Assembly (NCBI GenBank): GCA_045654885.1
Contig: JAZOOF010000024.1
Span: forward strand, 1 to 64,000
Source of the DNA: HGM04593 sp045654885
Lineage (GTDB): Bacteria; Bacteroidota; Bacteroidia; Bacteroidales; Bacteroidaceae
DNA: 64,000 nt
Direction: 5' to 3'
A program made the position numbers and the translations under genes. Below are positions 15,884-25,287 of this stretch, piece after piece. Positions within the stretch are counted from its first letter, which is position 1. The number at the start of each line of letters is the position of its first letter. The notes under the pieces were generated by a model. That model had not been told where the DNA came from, did not search any database, and saw only the letters and a list, made by a program, of their open reading frames with translations.

Positions 15884-18058
15884 ATGGCAAAGAAGTGTAA
15901 TTTGACAGAAGTTCTCAAGGAGAACTTTGGTTTTGACAAGTTCAAGGGTGACCAGGAGGCTGTCATCATGAACTTGCTTGCAGGCAATGATGCCTTTGTC
16001 CTGATGCCTACCGGTGGCGGCAAATCGCTTTGTTATCAGCTGCCTTCGCTTGTTATGGAGGGGACTGCAATAGTCATCTCTCCGCTTATTGCTTTGATGA
16101 AGAATCAGGTCGATGCAATCAGAAACCTCAATGAGGATGACGGTGTGGCTCATTTCCTGAACTCTTCACTTTCAAGGCAGGCGATAGAGGAAGTTAAGGA
16201 GGATGTGCTTTCCGGTAAGACAAAACTGCTGTATGTTGCTCCCGAGTCCTTGACAAAAGAGGAGAATGTGGAGTTTTTGAAAAGCGTGAAGATTTCCTTC
16301 TACGCAATCGATGAGGCGCACTGTATCTCGGAGTGGGGTCACGATTTCCGTCCCGAGTATCGCCGTATACGTCCTATTATGAACGAAATCGGCCGTGCAC
16401 CTATAATTGCATTGACGGCTACAGCCACCACCAAGGTTCGCGATGACATAAAGAAGAATCTGGGCATACAGGATGCTCCCGATTTCAAGTCATCGTTCAA
16501 TCGTCCCAACCTTTACTATGAGGTACGTTCAAAGACAAAGGACGTAGACAAAGATATAATAAAGTTTATTAAGGCAAACCCGGGCAAGTCGGGTATCATA
16601 TACTGTCTGAGCCGTAAGAAGGTCGAGGAACTGGCCGAGATTCTGCAGACAAATGAAATTTCAGCCAAGCCTTACCATGCCGGTATGGATTCTGCCATGA
16701 GGTCACAGACCCAGGACGATTTCATAATGGAGAAAATCGATGTAATTGTCGCAACCATAGCTTTTGGCATGGGAATAGACAAACCCGATGTGCGTTACGT
16801 CATTCATTATGATATTCCTAAGAGTCTTGAGGGCTACTATCAGGAGACCGGGCGTGCCGGTAGAGATGGCGGAGAGGGACAGTGTATAACATTCTATAAT
16901 AACAAGGACTTACAGAAACTGGAGAAATTCCTTGAGGGCAAGCCGCTTGCCGAGCAGTATATAGGCCGTCAGCTCCTGCACGAGACAACGGCTTATGCCG
17001 AGTCATCGGTTTGCCGCAGGAAATTATTGTTACATTATTTTGGTGAAAGTTACGACGTGGAAAATTGTGGAAATTGTGATAACTGCCTCAATCCTAAAAA
17101 ACAGGTGGAAGCAAAAGAGTTGCTTGAGACTGTAATTGAGGCTGTGCTGGCATTGAAGGAGAATTTTCAGGCCGATTATGTAATAGATGTACTTTTGGGT
17201 AAGGAAACAGCCGATATAATCTCTCATAATCATGACGAACTCGAGTGCTTCGGTTGTGGTGATGACGAGGATGCAAAGCGTTGGAATGCTGTTATACGTC
17301 AGGCTTTGATTGCCGGTTATCTTGACAAGGATGTAGAGAACTACGGTTTGCTCAAGGTGACAAAGCAAGGGCATGCATTCCTTAAGAAACCAGTCTCTTT
17401 CAAGATTGTCGAGGACAGGGATTTCGAGGAGGAGGAGACAATTGTTCAGACATCGAGTTCGTCGGCAGTGGACCCTGTACTTTTTGCTATGCTCAAGGAT
17501 TTGCGCAAGAAGTTATCGAAGCAGTTGGAGCTTCCTCCTTATGTAATATTCCAGGATCCTTCGCTTGAGGCAATGGCAACAACCTATCCCATAACTGTTG
17601 AAGAATTGAAAAATATCCCCGGTGTGGGTGAGGGAAAGGCCAAACGATACGGTGAGGAGTTCTGCGCCCTTATCAAACGTCACTGCGAGGAGAATGAGAT
17701 TGACCGCCCCGAGGATATACGTATACGCACCGTGGCGAACAAGTCAAAGCTGAAGGTTGCCATAATCAACGCAATTGACCGTAAGGTGGCGCTTGATGAC
17801 TTGGCCATAAGTAAGGGGGTGGAGTTTGACGAACTGCTCGATGATGTGGAGTCTATCGTATATTCGGGTACAAAGTTGAATATCGACTATTTCCTCGAGG
17901 AGATTCTTGACGAAGAAAACCTTAATGAGATTTATGACTATTTCAAGAGTTCCGATACTGATTCCATTGATGTTGCCATTGAGGAACTTGGCGGTGAGTA
18001 TACGGAGGAGGAGATTCGTCTTGTACGTATCAAATTCATATCCGAGGTTGGAAACTGA
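15884..18058 (+). CDS. recQ: ATP-dependent DNA helicase RecQ
   Basis: 724-residue superfamily-2 helicase. Walker A is PTGGGKS (42-48) and the DEAH box 143-146, followed by the aromatic-rich loop around CISEWGHDFRPEY. The RQC zinc site is visible as CRRK...CGNCDNC, and an HRDC domain (~525-600, LRKKLSKQLELPPYVIFQDPSL) follows. RecQ unwinds DNA during recombinational repair. The C-terminus extends ~120 residues beyond HRDC with a helical region typical of the Bacteroidota RecQ. guaB begins about 30 bases downstream. Confidence 0.95.
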   Translation: MAKKCNLTEVLKENFGFDKFKGDQEAVIMNLLAGNDAFVLMPTGGGKSLCYQLPSLVMEGTAIVISPLIALMKNQVDAIRNLNEDDGVAHFLNSSLSRQAIEEVKEDVLSGKTKLLYVAPESLTKEENVEFLKSVKISFYAIDEAHCISEWGHDFRPEYRRIRPIMNEIGRAPIIALTATATTKVRDDIKKNLGIQDAPDFKSSFNRPNLYYEVRSKTKDVDKDIIKFIKANPGKSGIIYCLSRKKVEELAEILQTNEISAKPYHAGMDSAMRSQTQDDFIMEKIDVIVATIAFGMGIDKPDVRYVIHYDIPKSLEGYYQETGRAGRDGGEGQCITFYNNKDLQKLEKFLEGKPLAEQYIGRQLLHETTAYAESSVCRRKLLLHYFGESYDVENCGNCDNCLNPKKQVEAKELLETVIEAVLALKENFQADYVIDVLLGKETADIISHNHDELECFGCGDDEDAKRWNAVIRQALIAGYLDKDVENYGLLKVTKQGHAFLKKPVSFKIVEDRDFEEEETIVQTSSSSAVDPVLFAMLKDLRKKLSKQLELPPYVIFQDPSLEAMATTYPITVEELKNIPGVGEGKAKRYGEEFCALIKRHCEENEIDRPEDIRIRTVANKSKLKVAIINAIDRKVALDDLAISKGVEFDELLDDVESIVYSGTKLNIDYFLEEILDEENLNEIYDYFKSSDTDSIDVAIEELGGEYTEEEIRLVRIKFISEVGN

Positions 18059-18088
18059 TTATTGACAAAGAAAAAAATATATAGCTAT

Positions 18089-19570
18089 ATGAATGATTTT
18101 ATAAAAGAAAAGATTGTGATGGACGGCTTGACCTATGATGACGTGTTGCTAATTCCTGCATACTCTGAGGTGTTGCCGAAAGAGGTTTCCTTGAAAACCA
18201 AGTTCTCAAGAAATATTGAGCTGAACGTGCCTTTTGTGACTGCGGCCATGGATACTGTTACCGAGGCCAAGATGGCTATTGCCATTGCGCGAGAGGGTGG
18301 TATAGGTGTAATCCACAAGAATATGTCAATCGAGGATCAGGCTCATCAGGTTGCCATTGTAAAGCGTGCCGAGAACGGTATGATTTATGACCCTATTACA
18401 ATTCAGGCCTCTTCGTCAGTTAAAGATGCTCTTGACATAATGGCCGAGTATCATATTGGTGGTATTCCTGTTGTTGATGACTGCAAGAAACTTGTCGGTA
18501 TCGTAACAAACCGTGACCTCCGTTTCGAGACAAACATGCAACGTCCAATCTGCGAGGTAATGACTCCGGCCGAGAACCTGGTTATCACCAACCAGAAAAC
18601 CGATATGGAGGCAGCTGCCAAGATTCTGCGCGAGAACAAGATTGAAAAACTGCCTGTTGTCGACAATGACGGCAAGCTGGTAGGCCTTATCACATACAAG
18701 GATATCACAAAGGCAAAGGACAAACCTATGGCTTGCAAGGACAGCAAGGGTCGTCTGCGTGTTGCTGCCGGTGTGGGTGTTACAGGCGATGCAATGGAGC
18801 GTATCAAGGCGCTTGTTGATGCCGGTGTCGATGCCGTAGTCATCGATACAGCCCATGGCCACTCTGCAGGTGTTGTGCAGAAGTTGAAAGAGGCAAAGGC
18901 TCTCTTCCCACAGATTGATATTGTTGTAGGTAATGTTGCGACAGGTGAGGCTGCAAAGATGTTGGCCGATGCGGGCGCCGATGCTGTCAAGGTTGGTATC
19001 GGTCCGGGTTCAATCTGTACAACACGCGTTGTTGCCGGTGTCGGTGTGCCGCAGTTGTCGGCTGTGTACGATGTTGCCAAGGCGCTTGAGGGTACAGGTG
19101 TACCTTTGATTGCCGATGGCGGTCTCCGCTATTCGGGTGATGTTGTGAAGGCTTTGGCTGCCGGTGGTTATTGTGTGATGATTGGTTCGCTTGTTGCCGG
19201 CACCGAGGAGTCTCCCGGTGATACAATCATCTTCAACGGCCGTAAGTTCAAGTCATACCGTGGTATGGGCTCTCTGGAGGCGATGGAGAATGGTTCAAAG
19301 GACCGCTATTTCCAGGCCGACACAGCCGACAAGAAGAAGCTTGTGCCCGAGGGTATCGCTGCGCGCGTACCTTACAAGGGAACACTCTTCGAGGTAATCT
19401 ACCAGTTGGTGGGTGGTCTGCGTTCAGGTATGGGCTATTGTGGAGCAAAGGATATTGAGGCATTGCACAATGCGAAGTTTGTGCGCATAACAAATGCCGG
19501 CGTCCTCGAGAGTCATCCGCACGATGTTTCTATTACAAGTGAGGCACCGAACTATAGTCGTCCCGAATAA
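18089..19570 (+). CDS. guaB: Inosine-5'-monophosphate dehydrogenase
   Basis: 493-residue IMP dehydrogenase, which oxidises IMP to XMP with NAD+, the committed step of GMP synthesis. Two CBS domains sit at about 100-210, inserted in the barrel. The catalytic loop GPGSICTTR holds C310. The start at 18089 is preferred over a TTG at 18062 because family members begin close to FIxxKIVMDGLTYDDVLL. The gene follows recQ closely and may be read through from it. Confidence 0.96.
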   Translation: MNDFIKEKIVMDGLTYDDVLLIPAYSEVLPKEVSLKTKFSRNIELNVPFVTAAMDTVTEAKMAIAIAREGGIGVIHKNMSIEDQAHQVAIVKRAENGMIYDPITIQASSSVKDALDIMAEYHIGGIPVVDDCKKLVGIVTNRDLRFETNMQRPICEVMTPAENLVITNQKTDMEAAAKILRENKIEKLPVVDNDGKLVGLITYKDITKAKDKPMACKDSKGRLRVAAGVGVTGDAMERIKALVDAGVDAVVIDTAHGHSAGVVQKLKEAKALFPQIDIVVGNVATGEAAKMLADAGADAVKVGIGPGSICTTRVVAGVGVPQLSAVYDVAKALEGTGVPLIADGGLRYSGDVVKALAAGGYCVMIGSLVAGTEESPGDTIIFNGRKFKSYRGMGSLEAMENGSKDRYFQADTADKKKLVPEGIAARVPYKGTLFEVIYQLVGGLRSGMGYCGAKDIEALHNAKFVRITNAGVLESHPHDVSITSEAPNYSRPE

Positions 19571-19581
19571 ATAATGACAAA

Positions 19582-20997
19582 ATGAATTTTAAGAACATAG
19601 CAGCACTTTTTTTGCTGACATCTACAACTGCATTGGCACAGGTTACAGACCCTGTGCTAATGCGCGTTAATGGCAAGGAGGTAACACGCTCGGAGTTTGA
19701 GTATGCATTCAACAAGAACAATACCAACCTTGCTGGTGAGGGGCAGAGTGTTGAGGAGTATCTGCCAATGTATGTCGACTTCAAGCTTAAGGTTGCCGAG
19801 GCAGAGTCCCTTTCGCTCGACACCTTGGCATCTTTCAGGGAGGAGTATGAGCGCGACCGCAATCTCATGGCCGAGAACTATCTTGTCGATACCTGTTTCA
19901 TAAATGACGAGGCTTATAAAATCTATGCCAAGGATTCGGCAACCATTGGACGCGATGGCTTTATTGAGGTCGCTCACATTGTCTTTCTTGCCAAGCAGCA
20001 GGCACCTGCATCGGATATAAATCTTGCCAAGGCAAGGATAGACTCGGCATATGCTATGCTCAATGGAGGAAAAACATTTGAGGATGTTGCCAAGCACTTC
20101 AATATCCCCGCGCAGGCAATACGTTCGTTCGAGATTGTTCGCGGTCAGGTATATCCGGAGTTTGAAAGTGCCGCTTATGCGCTTGCCGATGGCAGCTATT
20201 CGGCTCCTTTTGTGTCGCCGGCCGGTTTCCACATTGTAAAGCGCATCTCGTCGCGTCCGTTCGGTGCTTTCAGTGAATATAAGTCTGCAATCGTAAACAT
20301 GCTTGAACAGCAGAATATACGCGAGGCTGCACGCATGAAGCGTGGTCGCGATTTGGCACGTGAGTTCGGTGGCAATCTAACCCCGCAGGAGGCTCTTGCT
20401 CGCGAGGATAGCCTGCTTGAAAGCAAATATCCGGATTTTGGAAACCTCATGCGCGAGTATTATGAGGGTCTTCTCTTCTTTGAGGTCTCTACCCGTGAGG
20501 TGTGGAACAAAGTCGCAGCCGATGAGGCCGCTCTTGAAAAATTCTTCAAGAAGAACAAGAAAAAGTATAAATTCGAAACCCCGCGTTTCCGTGGTGCTGT
20601 GGTGCAGGCCAACAGTCAGGAGAATCTTGACAGGATAAAAGAGATTCTTGCCGGTCAGAGTTTTGAAAACTACAAGTCGGCAATAGAGGAGAACCTGCCG
20701 AAGGACTCTGTCCGTACGGTGCGCGTAGAGGTAGGAATCTTTGCGGTCGGTGACAATGCCTGGGTCGACAGTAAGGTCTTTGGCCAAGGCGATGGTGGCA
20801 GGTTACGTCATGGCTTTGTAACCGTTGATACTGTGGGTGAAGTCATTGAGGCACCCGAGACATACAAGGATGTAAAGGGACTCGTTACCGCCGATTACCA
20901 GAAGCACCTCGAGGAGAAGTGGGTGAAGTCCTTGCGCAAGAAGTACAAGGTCAAGATTGACAAGGATGTGCTAAAAACAGTTAATAATCACGATTAA
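19582..20997 (+). CDS. Periplasmic parvulin-type peptidyl-prolyl isomerase (SurA/PpiC-like)
   Basis: 471-residue protein with a signal peptide (MNFKNIAALFLLTSTTALAQ). A SurA-N-like segment (VLMRVNGKEVTRSEFEYAFNK) is followed by a parvulin domain (~120-230, with IEVAHIVFLAK, GGKTFEDVAKHF and SAPFVSPAGFHIVKR) and a C-terminal region with a second, degenerate PPIase-like segment. It is likely a periplasmic chaperone for outer-membrane proteins. It starts 11 bases after guaB and is followed by two related genes and an OstA-like gene, placing it in an envelope-assembly cluster. Confidence 0.9.
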   Translation: MNFKNIAALFLLTSTTALAQVTDPVLMRVNGKEVTRSEFEYAFNKNNTNLAGEGQSVEEYLPMYVDFKLKVAEAESLSLDTLASFREEYERDRNLMAENYLVDTCFINDEAYKIYAKDSATIGRDGFIEVAHIVFLAKQQAPASDINLAKARIDSAYAMLNGGKTFEDVAKHFNIPAQAIRSFEIVRGQVYPEFESAAYALADGSYSAPFVSPAGFHIVKRISSRPFGAFSEYKSAIVNMLEQQNIREAARMKRGRDLAREFGGNLTPQEALAREDSLLESKYPDFGNLMREYYEGLLFFEVSTREVWNKVAADEAALEKFFKKNKKKYKFETPRFRGAVVQANSQENLDRIKEILAGQSFENYKSAIEENLPKDSVRTVRVEVGIFAVGDNAWVDSKVFGQGDGGRLRHGFVTVDTVGEVIEAPETYKDVKGLVTADYQKHLEEKWVKSLRKKYKVKIDKDVLKTVNNHD

Positions 20998-21011
20998 GCA
21001 AGAGGATTTTG

Positions 21012-21019
21012 TATCTTTG
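21012..21019 (+). promoter_or_regulatory. -7 box (TATCTTTG) within the SurA cluster
   Basis: TATCTTTG matches TAnnTTTG, 58 bases before the ATG at 21078. It would give the lipoprotein-surA-ostA genes a promoter separate from guaB-ppiC. Confidence 0.65.
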
Positions 21020-21077
21020 CCGTGAATGACTGTATTGTTGTTATACTCCCTTGCGGAGTGCATATGTTAATGAACTG

Positions 21078-21950
21078 ATGCACGGAAACCGAATATTTAA
21101 ATATATGTGTTTTTTAGCTCTCCCGGCTTTGCTTTATGCATGCCGGGAAGAGGTGTCTTATGTAGAGAAGGATGCGGTGTCGGGAAATGCCGTTGCAAGT
21201 ATTGGTGATGTGCACCTTTATAAAGACGAGGTTGACATTAACTATGCATTGCAGGGACGCGGAACTGACAGTGTGGCTTTTCTGCAGGACTATGTGGAGC
21301 GCTGGGCTGTCGATATGCTTTTCTATGAAAAGGCAAAAGAGAATGTAGCGTCGACAGCCGAAATAGAAAGGATGGTCGAGAACTATCGTGCAAGTCTCAT
21401 ACAGAATCTCTATCAGGACAGGCTCATAACACAGCAGTTGGCACCGGCCATCTCTGCCGACGAAGTGTATGAGTTCTACGAGAAAGAGCTGGGTTTATTT
21501 GAACTGACCGAGCCTTATATAAAAGGTTTCTATGTGAAGCTGCCTCCCAAGGCTTCCCGTGTACGTGATATACGTAACCGCTGTCTGCGTGGCGGGCAGG
21601 AGGACCTTGAGGAATTGGAGAGAATATGCTCGGAGAATGGATACGAATACCAGTTCTTTATGGAGGAGTGGTTGCCTTTTGACGACCTGGTGCACAGGAC
21701 ACCGCTTACAGCCCAACAGCTGATGGACCGTCTGTTAAGGAAAAATGTCATAGAATTTACTGAGGCGAAGTTTACCTATTTTGTCTGTGCCGATTCAATA
21801 CTGAAACGCAATGATACCAAGCCCATTGAGATGGTGTCGGATGAGATAAAGGAACTGCTCATTAATTCGAAGAAGGCAAAATTCATCAAGCAGGTGAAAC
21901 ACTCGCTGTACGAAGAGGCCTTAAAGAACGGTAGGGTTATATTGTATTAA
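21078..21950 (+). CDS. SurA-N-like lipoprotein without clear PPIase motif
   Basis: 290-residue lipoprotein. The start at 21078 gives a signal peptide with lipobox LYAC (C22). The mature part begins like the chaperone domain of SurA (VASIGDVHLYKDEVDINYAL), and the rest is mainly helical. A parvulin active-site pattern is not recognisable, so this looks like a chaperone-only or degenerated isomerase, tethered to a membrane. A TTG at 21051 in frame is not preferred. It lies between two intact SurA-like genes and ends 16 bases before the second. Confidence 0.8.
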   Translation: MHGNRIFKYMCFLALPALLYACREEVSYVEKDAVSGNAVASIGDVHLYKDEVDINYALQGRGTDSVAFLQDYVERWAVDMLFYEKAKENVASTAEIERMVENYRASLIQNLYQDRLITQQLAPAISADEVYEFYEKELGLFELTEPYIKGFYVKLPPKASRVRDIRNRCLRGGQEDLEELERICSENGYEYQFFMEEWLPFDDLVHRTPLTAQQLMDRLLRKNVIEFTEAKFTYFVCADSILKRNDTKPIEMVSDEIKELLINSKKAKFIKQVKHSLYEEALKNGRVILY

Positions 21951-21966
21951 TGTAAAGATATATAAG

Positions 21967-23343
21967 ATGAATATAAAACTGGGATTTATAAAAATTGTGT
22001 TGTGCTCAATGCTTGCGCTGTTTCCGTTGCAGGGTTTTGTAATGGCGCAGAGCAATGTCATTGACCGTGTAGAGTGGGTTGTGGGCGACAAGTCCATCTT
22101 GCGTTCCGACATTGAGGAGGCTATCCGTTTTTGGGTCGCTTCGGGCAGGACATTCGAGGGTGACCCCTATTGTGTTGCCGGTGAGGACTTGGCTGTGCAG
22201 CAGCTTTTCCTGCATCAGGCTGCGCTGGACAGTATTGAGGTCGACGAGGGTAATATAATGCGTCAGGTGGAGATGCAGATGGAGTATGTCATTCAGCAGA
22301 TAGGCTCAAAAGAGAAGATGGAGGAGTATTTCAATATGACCTCTTCCGATATCCGTGAGATGTACCGCGAGCAGCTCTATAACAAGGAGATGGCCGACAG
22401 AATGAAGATGAGTATTGTCGGTGACTTGAAGATTTCTCCTGCATTGGTGAGGCGTTATATGGAGTCTCTGCCACAGGACAGCATCCCTTTCATACAGCAG
22501 CAGGTTGAGGTGCAGATAATAACAATGCAACCGAAGATTGACCAGGAGGAGATTGACCGTGTGAAAGGTGAGTTGCGCGACTATACAGAGCGAGTGATGA
22601 GCGGTGAGACCAGTTTCTCCACTCTTGCGCTAATGTATTCCGAGGACCCGGGCTCAGCGCGCCGTGGCGGTGAACTGGGATTTACCGGCCGTGGACAGTG
22701 GCAACCGGAGTTTTCGGCAGTTGCCTTCAACCTGACCGACCCGGGCAAGGTTTCAAAGATTGTCGAAACCGAGTATGGTTTCCACATCATCCAGCTCATA
22801 GAGAAACGTGGCGATAAAATCAATGTCCGTCATATATTGAGAAAGCCTGAGCATTCCAATGAGAATCTCAAGGCAGCCATTCTTCGTCTCGACTCTTTGG
22901 TTACAGGAATCAAGGAGGGTGAGGTTGCATTCGACGATGCTGTGGGATTATACTCAGACGACAAGGATACACGAAACAATTTCGGTATAATGTATAACAA
23001 GATGAGTGCATCGTCTCATTTTGCTATGGACGAGTTGCCTGTCGATGTTGCCCGTGCTATTGAAAAATTGGCGGTTGGTGAGGTGTCACAGCCATTTGTG
23101 TGGTTGCTCGACAATGGCAAGACTGTGTGTGCCATTGCAAAGGTGAAGACAAGAACCGAGGCGCACAGAGCTACTTTCAGCGAGGATTATGATGTTCTGC
23201 GCAAAATGTACGAGGCCAAGTTGAGTGACGAGCGCATTAAAGAGTGGGTGAAGAAGAAACAGCGCACAACATACGTGCGCGTAAACAAAGATAGCCGCAC
23301 TTGCGATTTCCTGTACCCCGATTGGAATTTCTTTGAAGAGTAA
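21967..23343 (+). CDS. surA: SurA-like periplasmic chaperone/peptidyl-prolyl isomerase
   Basis: 458-residue secreted protein (signal peptide ending near FVMAQ). A SurA_N domain (IDRVEWVVGDKSILRSDIEEAI) is followed by a well-conserved parvulin domain (~175-285, with SEDPGSARRGGELGFTGRG and EYGFHIIQLIEKR) and a second PPIase-like region beginning VRHILRKPE. SurA helps nascent beta-barrel proteins across the periplasm to the BAM machinery. The stop overlaps the possible start of the OstA-like gene, so they are cotranscribed. Confidence 0.93.
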   Translation: MNIKLGFIKIVLCSMLALFPLQGFVMAQSNVIDRVEWVVGDKSILRSDIEEAIRFWVASGRTFEGDPYCVAGEDLAVQQLFLHQAALDSIEVDEGNIMRQVEMQMEYVIQQIGSKEKMEEYFNMTSSDIREMYREQLYNKEMADRMKMSIVGDLKISPALVRRYMESLPQDSIPFIQQQVEVQIITMQPKIDQEEIDRVKGELRDYTERVMSGETSFSTLALMYSEDPGSARRGGELGFTGRGQWQPEFSAVAFNLTDPGKVSKIVETEYGFHIIQLIEKRGDKINVRHILRKPEHSNENLKAAILRLDSLVTGIKEGEVAFDDAVGLYSDDKDTRNNFGIMYNKMSASSHFAMDELPVDVARAIEKLAVGEVSQPFVWLLDNGKTVCAIAKVKTRTEAHRATFSEDYDVLRKMYEAKLSDERIKEWVKKKQRTTYVRVNKDSRTCDFLYPDWNFFEE

Positions 23344-24982
23344 TTGCTGTTTCTACATGTCGAGGCTTCTGCTGTTCATATCTCTTTTCTTTGTGTCGTT
23401 GCCAATGTTTCCGCAGGAACTTGGACCCGATACAGTGCCGTCGCGGCCTGTAAAGAAGAGCTATGTACACCTTTTGCATACGGATATCACCCGTTTCGAT
23501 GAGGCTATTGACCCCGAAGCATGGATTCTTGTCGGGAATGTCAAATTCCGCCGTGACAGCATGTATATGTCTTGCGACAGTGCGCACTACTACCAGAAGC
23601 GGAATTCATTCCTGGCTTTCGGCAATGTGAGGATGGAACAGGGTGATACGCTGTTTCTTTATGGCGATTATCTCGATTTCGACGGTGTTACAAATGTTGC
23701 CAGAGTGAGAAACAATGTAAGGCTCATAGACAAGGATATTGTTCTTGAGACCGACAGTCTCGATTATGACCGTAACAGGAATCTCGGATATTTCTTTGAA
23801 TATGGGGAGCTTTATGACAGTACTGGTGTCCTGAGGTCCTATTATGGCGATTACAATGTCGATACCAGAACTGCCGTTTTTTTGGATGATGTCACTTTGG
23901 AGAATTCAAAATTTCTGCTCTTGTCCGATACCTTGTATTATAATACGGACAGCAAAGTCGCTACAATAGTGGGTCCGACTAATATGTATACCGGCGGAAC
24001 GGAGGTTTACTCCGACCGCGGAACGTTCAACACGGCCACCAGGCATGCCACATTGGTGGAGAGGCCGGTGCTGTATAACGATAACAGGAATGTGACGGCC
24101 GATTCTATATTCTATGACACGGCCAAAGGCTACAGCGAGGTGTTCGGGAATATTGTATATACCGATACCATAAACCGTAACATGCTCACGGGTGAGTATG
24201 CTTTCCTCGACGAGGTGAGTGACTCTGTGTATGTGACAGGCAGGGCTATGGCAGTCGATTTCTCGCAACGCGATTCGCTCTTTGTCCACTCCGATACCAT
24301 TTGGGCTCTTACCTATAACCTTGACACCGATTCGCTTTACCGCAAGGTGAAGGCCTATAATAAGGTACGTGCATGGGGGCGTGATATGCAGGCGGTGTGT
24401 GACTCTCTTGTCTTTGATTCAAGGGATACCTGTATGACAATGTACAAGGACCCTATCATGTGGAATGGTGACATTCAGCTTTTGGGCGAGGTGGTAAAAG
24501 TGTATATGAACGACTCGACAATCAATTGGGTCAATATAATCAATCAGGCGCTATATGTCGAGGAACTGGACTCTTCCATCTACAACCAGATAAAGGGTAA
24601 GGAGATGGAATTCTATTTTACCGATGGACAGTTGCGCGAAATGCATGTCATAGGCAGCGTGGAGGTGGTTTTTTATCCGCTTGACAGTGACAGCACCTAT
24701 ATAGGCATGAATACTACCACGTCGGGGCGCATAATTGCATATATGAAGGACCGTAAGGTTGAACGTGTAGTTGTGCCAAAAGACTCTAAAGGTGTCTTTT
24801 ACCCCATGAGCCAACGTCCCGAGGAGAAACGTTTCCTTGACAGTTTTGCATGGTTTGACTATGTGCGCCCGCTCTCCAAGTGGGATATCTTCAATTGGAG
24901 AGGCAAAGGTGGAGACAAGGAGTTGAAGGTCATTAAAAAAGAGAAGATACCTTTGCCCACGCTTGACCGTTTTAAAAAATAA
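23333..24982 (+). CDS. OstA/LptA-like periplasmic protein
   Basis: 549-residue secreted protein with repeated OstA/LptA-type beta-strand segments: WILVGNVKFRRDSMYMSCDSAHY, FLAFGNVRMEQGDTLFLYGDYLDF, DKDIVLETDSLDYD and ATHATLVERP-like repeats. Such beta-jellyroll proteins bridge LPS across the periplasm; this Bacteroidota type is several times longer than E. coli LptA. The start at 23333 overlaps surA by 11 bases; an ATG at 23357 (MSRLLLFISLFF) gives a cleaner signal peptide. It belongs to an outer-membrane biogenesis operon with surA. Confidence 0.87.
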   Translation: MKSNCCFYMSRLLLFISLFFVSLPMFPQELGPDTVPSRPVKKSYVHLLHTDITRFDEAIDPEAWILVGNVKFRRDSMYMSCDSAHYYQKRNSFLAFGNVRMEQGDTLFLYGDYLDFDGVTNVARVRNNVRLIDKDIVLETDSLDYDRNRNLGYFFEYGELYDSTGVLRSYYGDYNVDTRTAVFLDDVTLENSKFLLLSDTLYYNTDSKVATIVGPTNMYTGGTEVYSDRGTFNTATRHATLVERPVLYNDNRNVTADSIFYDTAKGYSEVFGNIVYTDTINRNMLTGEYAFLDEVSDSVYVTGRAMAVDFSQRDSLFVHSDTIWALTYNLDTDSLYRKVKAYNKVRAWGRDMQAVCDSLVFDSRDTCMTMYKDPIMWNGDIQLLGEVVKVYMNDSTINWVNIINQALYVEELDSSIYNQIKGKEMEFYFTDGQLREMHVIGSVEVVFYPLDSDSTYIGMNTTTSGRIIAYMKDRKVERVVVPKDSKGVFYPMSQRPEEKRFLDSFAWFDYVRPLSKWDIFNWRGKGGDKELKVIKKEKIPLPTLDRFKK

Positions 24983-24987
24983 ATTCT

Positions 24988-25287
24988 ATGGCAGGTTTTA
25001 AAATGCGTGAACCCAGAAGGTTCAACCATAAATATATATTTGTTGACGAGCGCAAGGAGAAACTCGACAAGATTGTGGAGAATGCCAAGCGCGACTTGGG
25101 TATGCTCCCTCCAGGTGAGCCTACCTATGAGGAGCGTATAAGAGGTGCATTTGTGGGTGAGAACTCACACCTCGACCGCAAACGCAGCAATGCTTCGCGC
25201 ATATCGTCGCGCTTTGCTGTTGCGGCTCTGTTTGTGTGTGTGTTCGTGTTGTATTATATTATGAAAACCGTCTACGGCTACGTATGA
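24988..25287 (+). CDS. Small conserved protein with C-terminal membrane helix
   Basis: 99-residue protein of unknown function. The N-terminal ~70 residues are charged and soluble (MREPRRFNHKYIFVDERKEK), and a single hydrophobic helix near the C-terminus (~75-95, FAVAALFVCVFVLYYIM) suggests a tail-anchored inner-membrane protein. It starts 5 bases after the OstA-like gene and its stop overlaps the mutL start (ATGA), so it is embedded in the operon. Its job is unknown. Confidence 0.8.
   Translation: MAGFKMREPRRFNHKYIFVDERKEKLDKIVENAKRDLGMLPPGEPTYEERIRGAFVGENSHLDRKRSNASRISSRFAVAALFVCVFVLYYIMKTVYGYV

Noticed and set aside
21026..21070. Possible 14-residue leader peptide before the SurA-like lipoprotein
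   Set aside because: Too short and without regulatory pattern (no codon run or attenuator hairpin).
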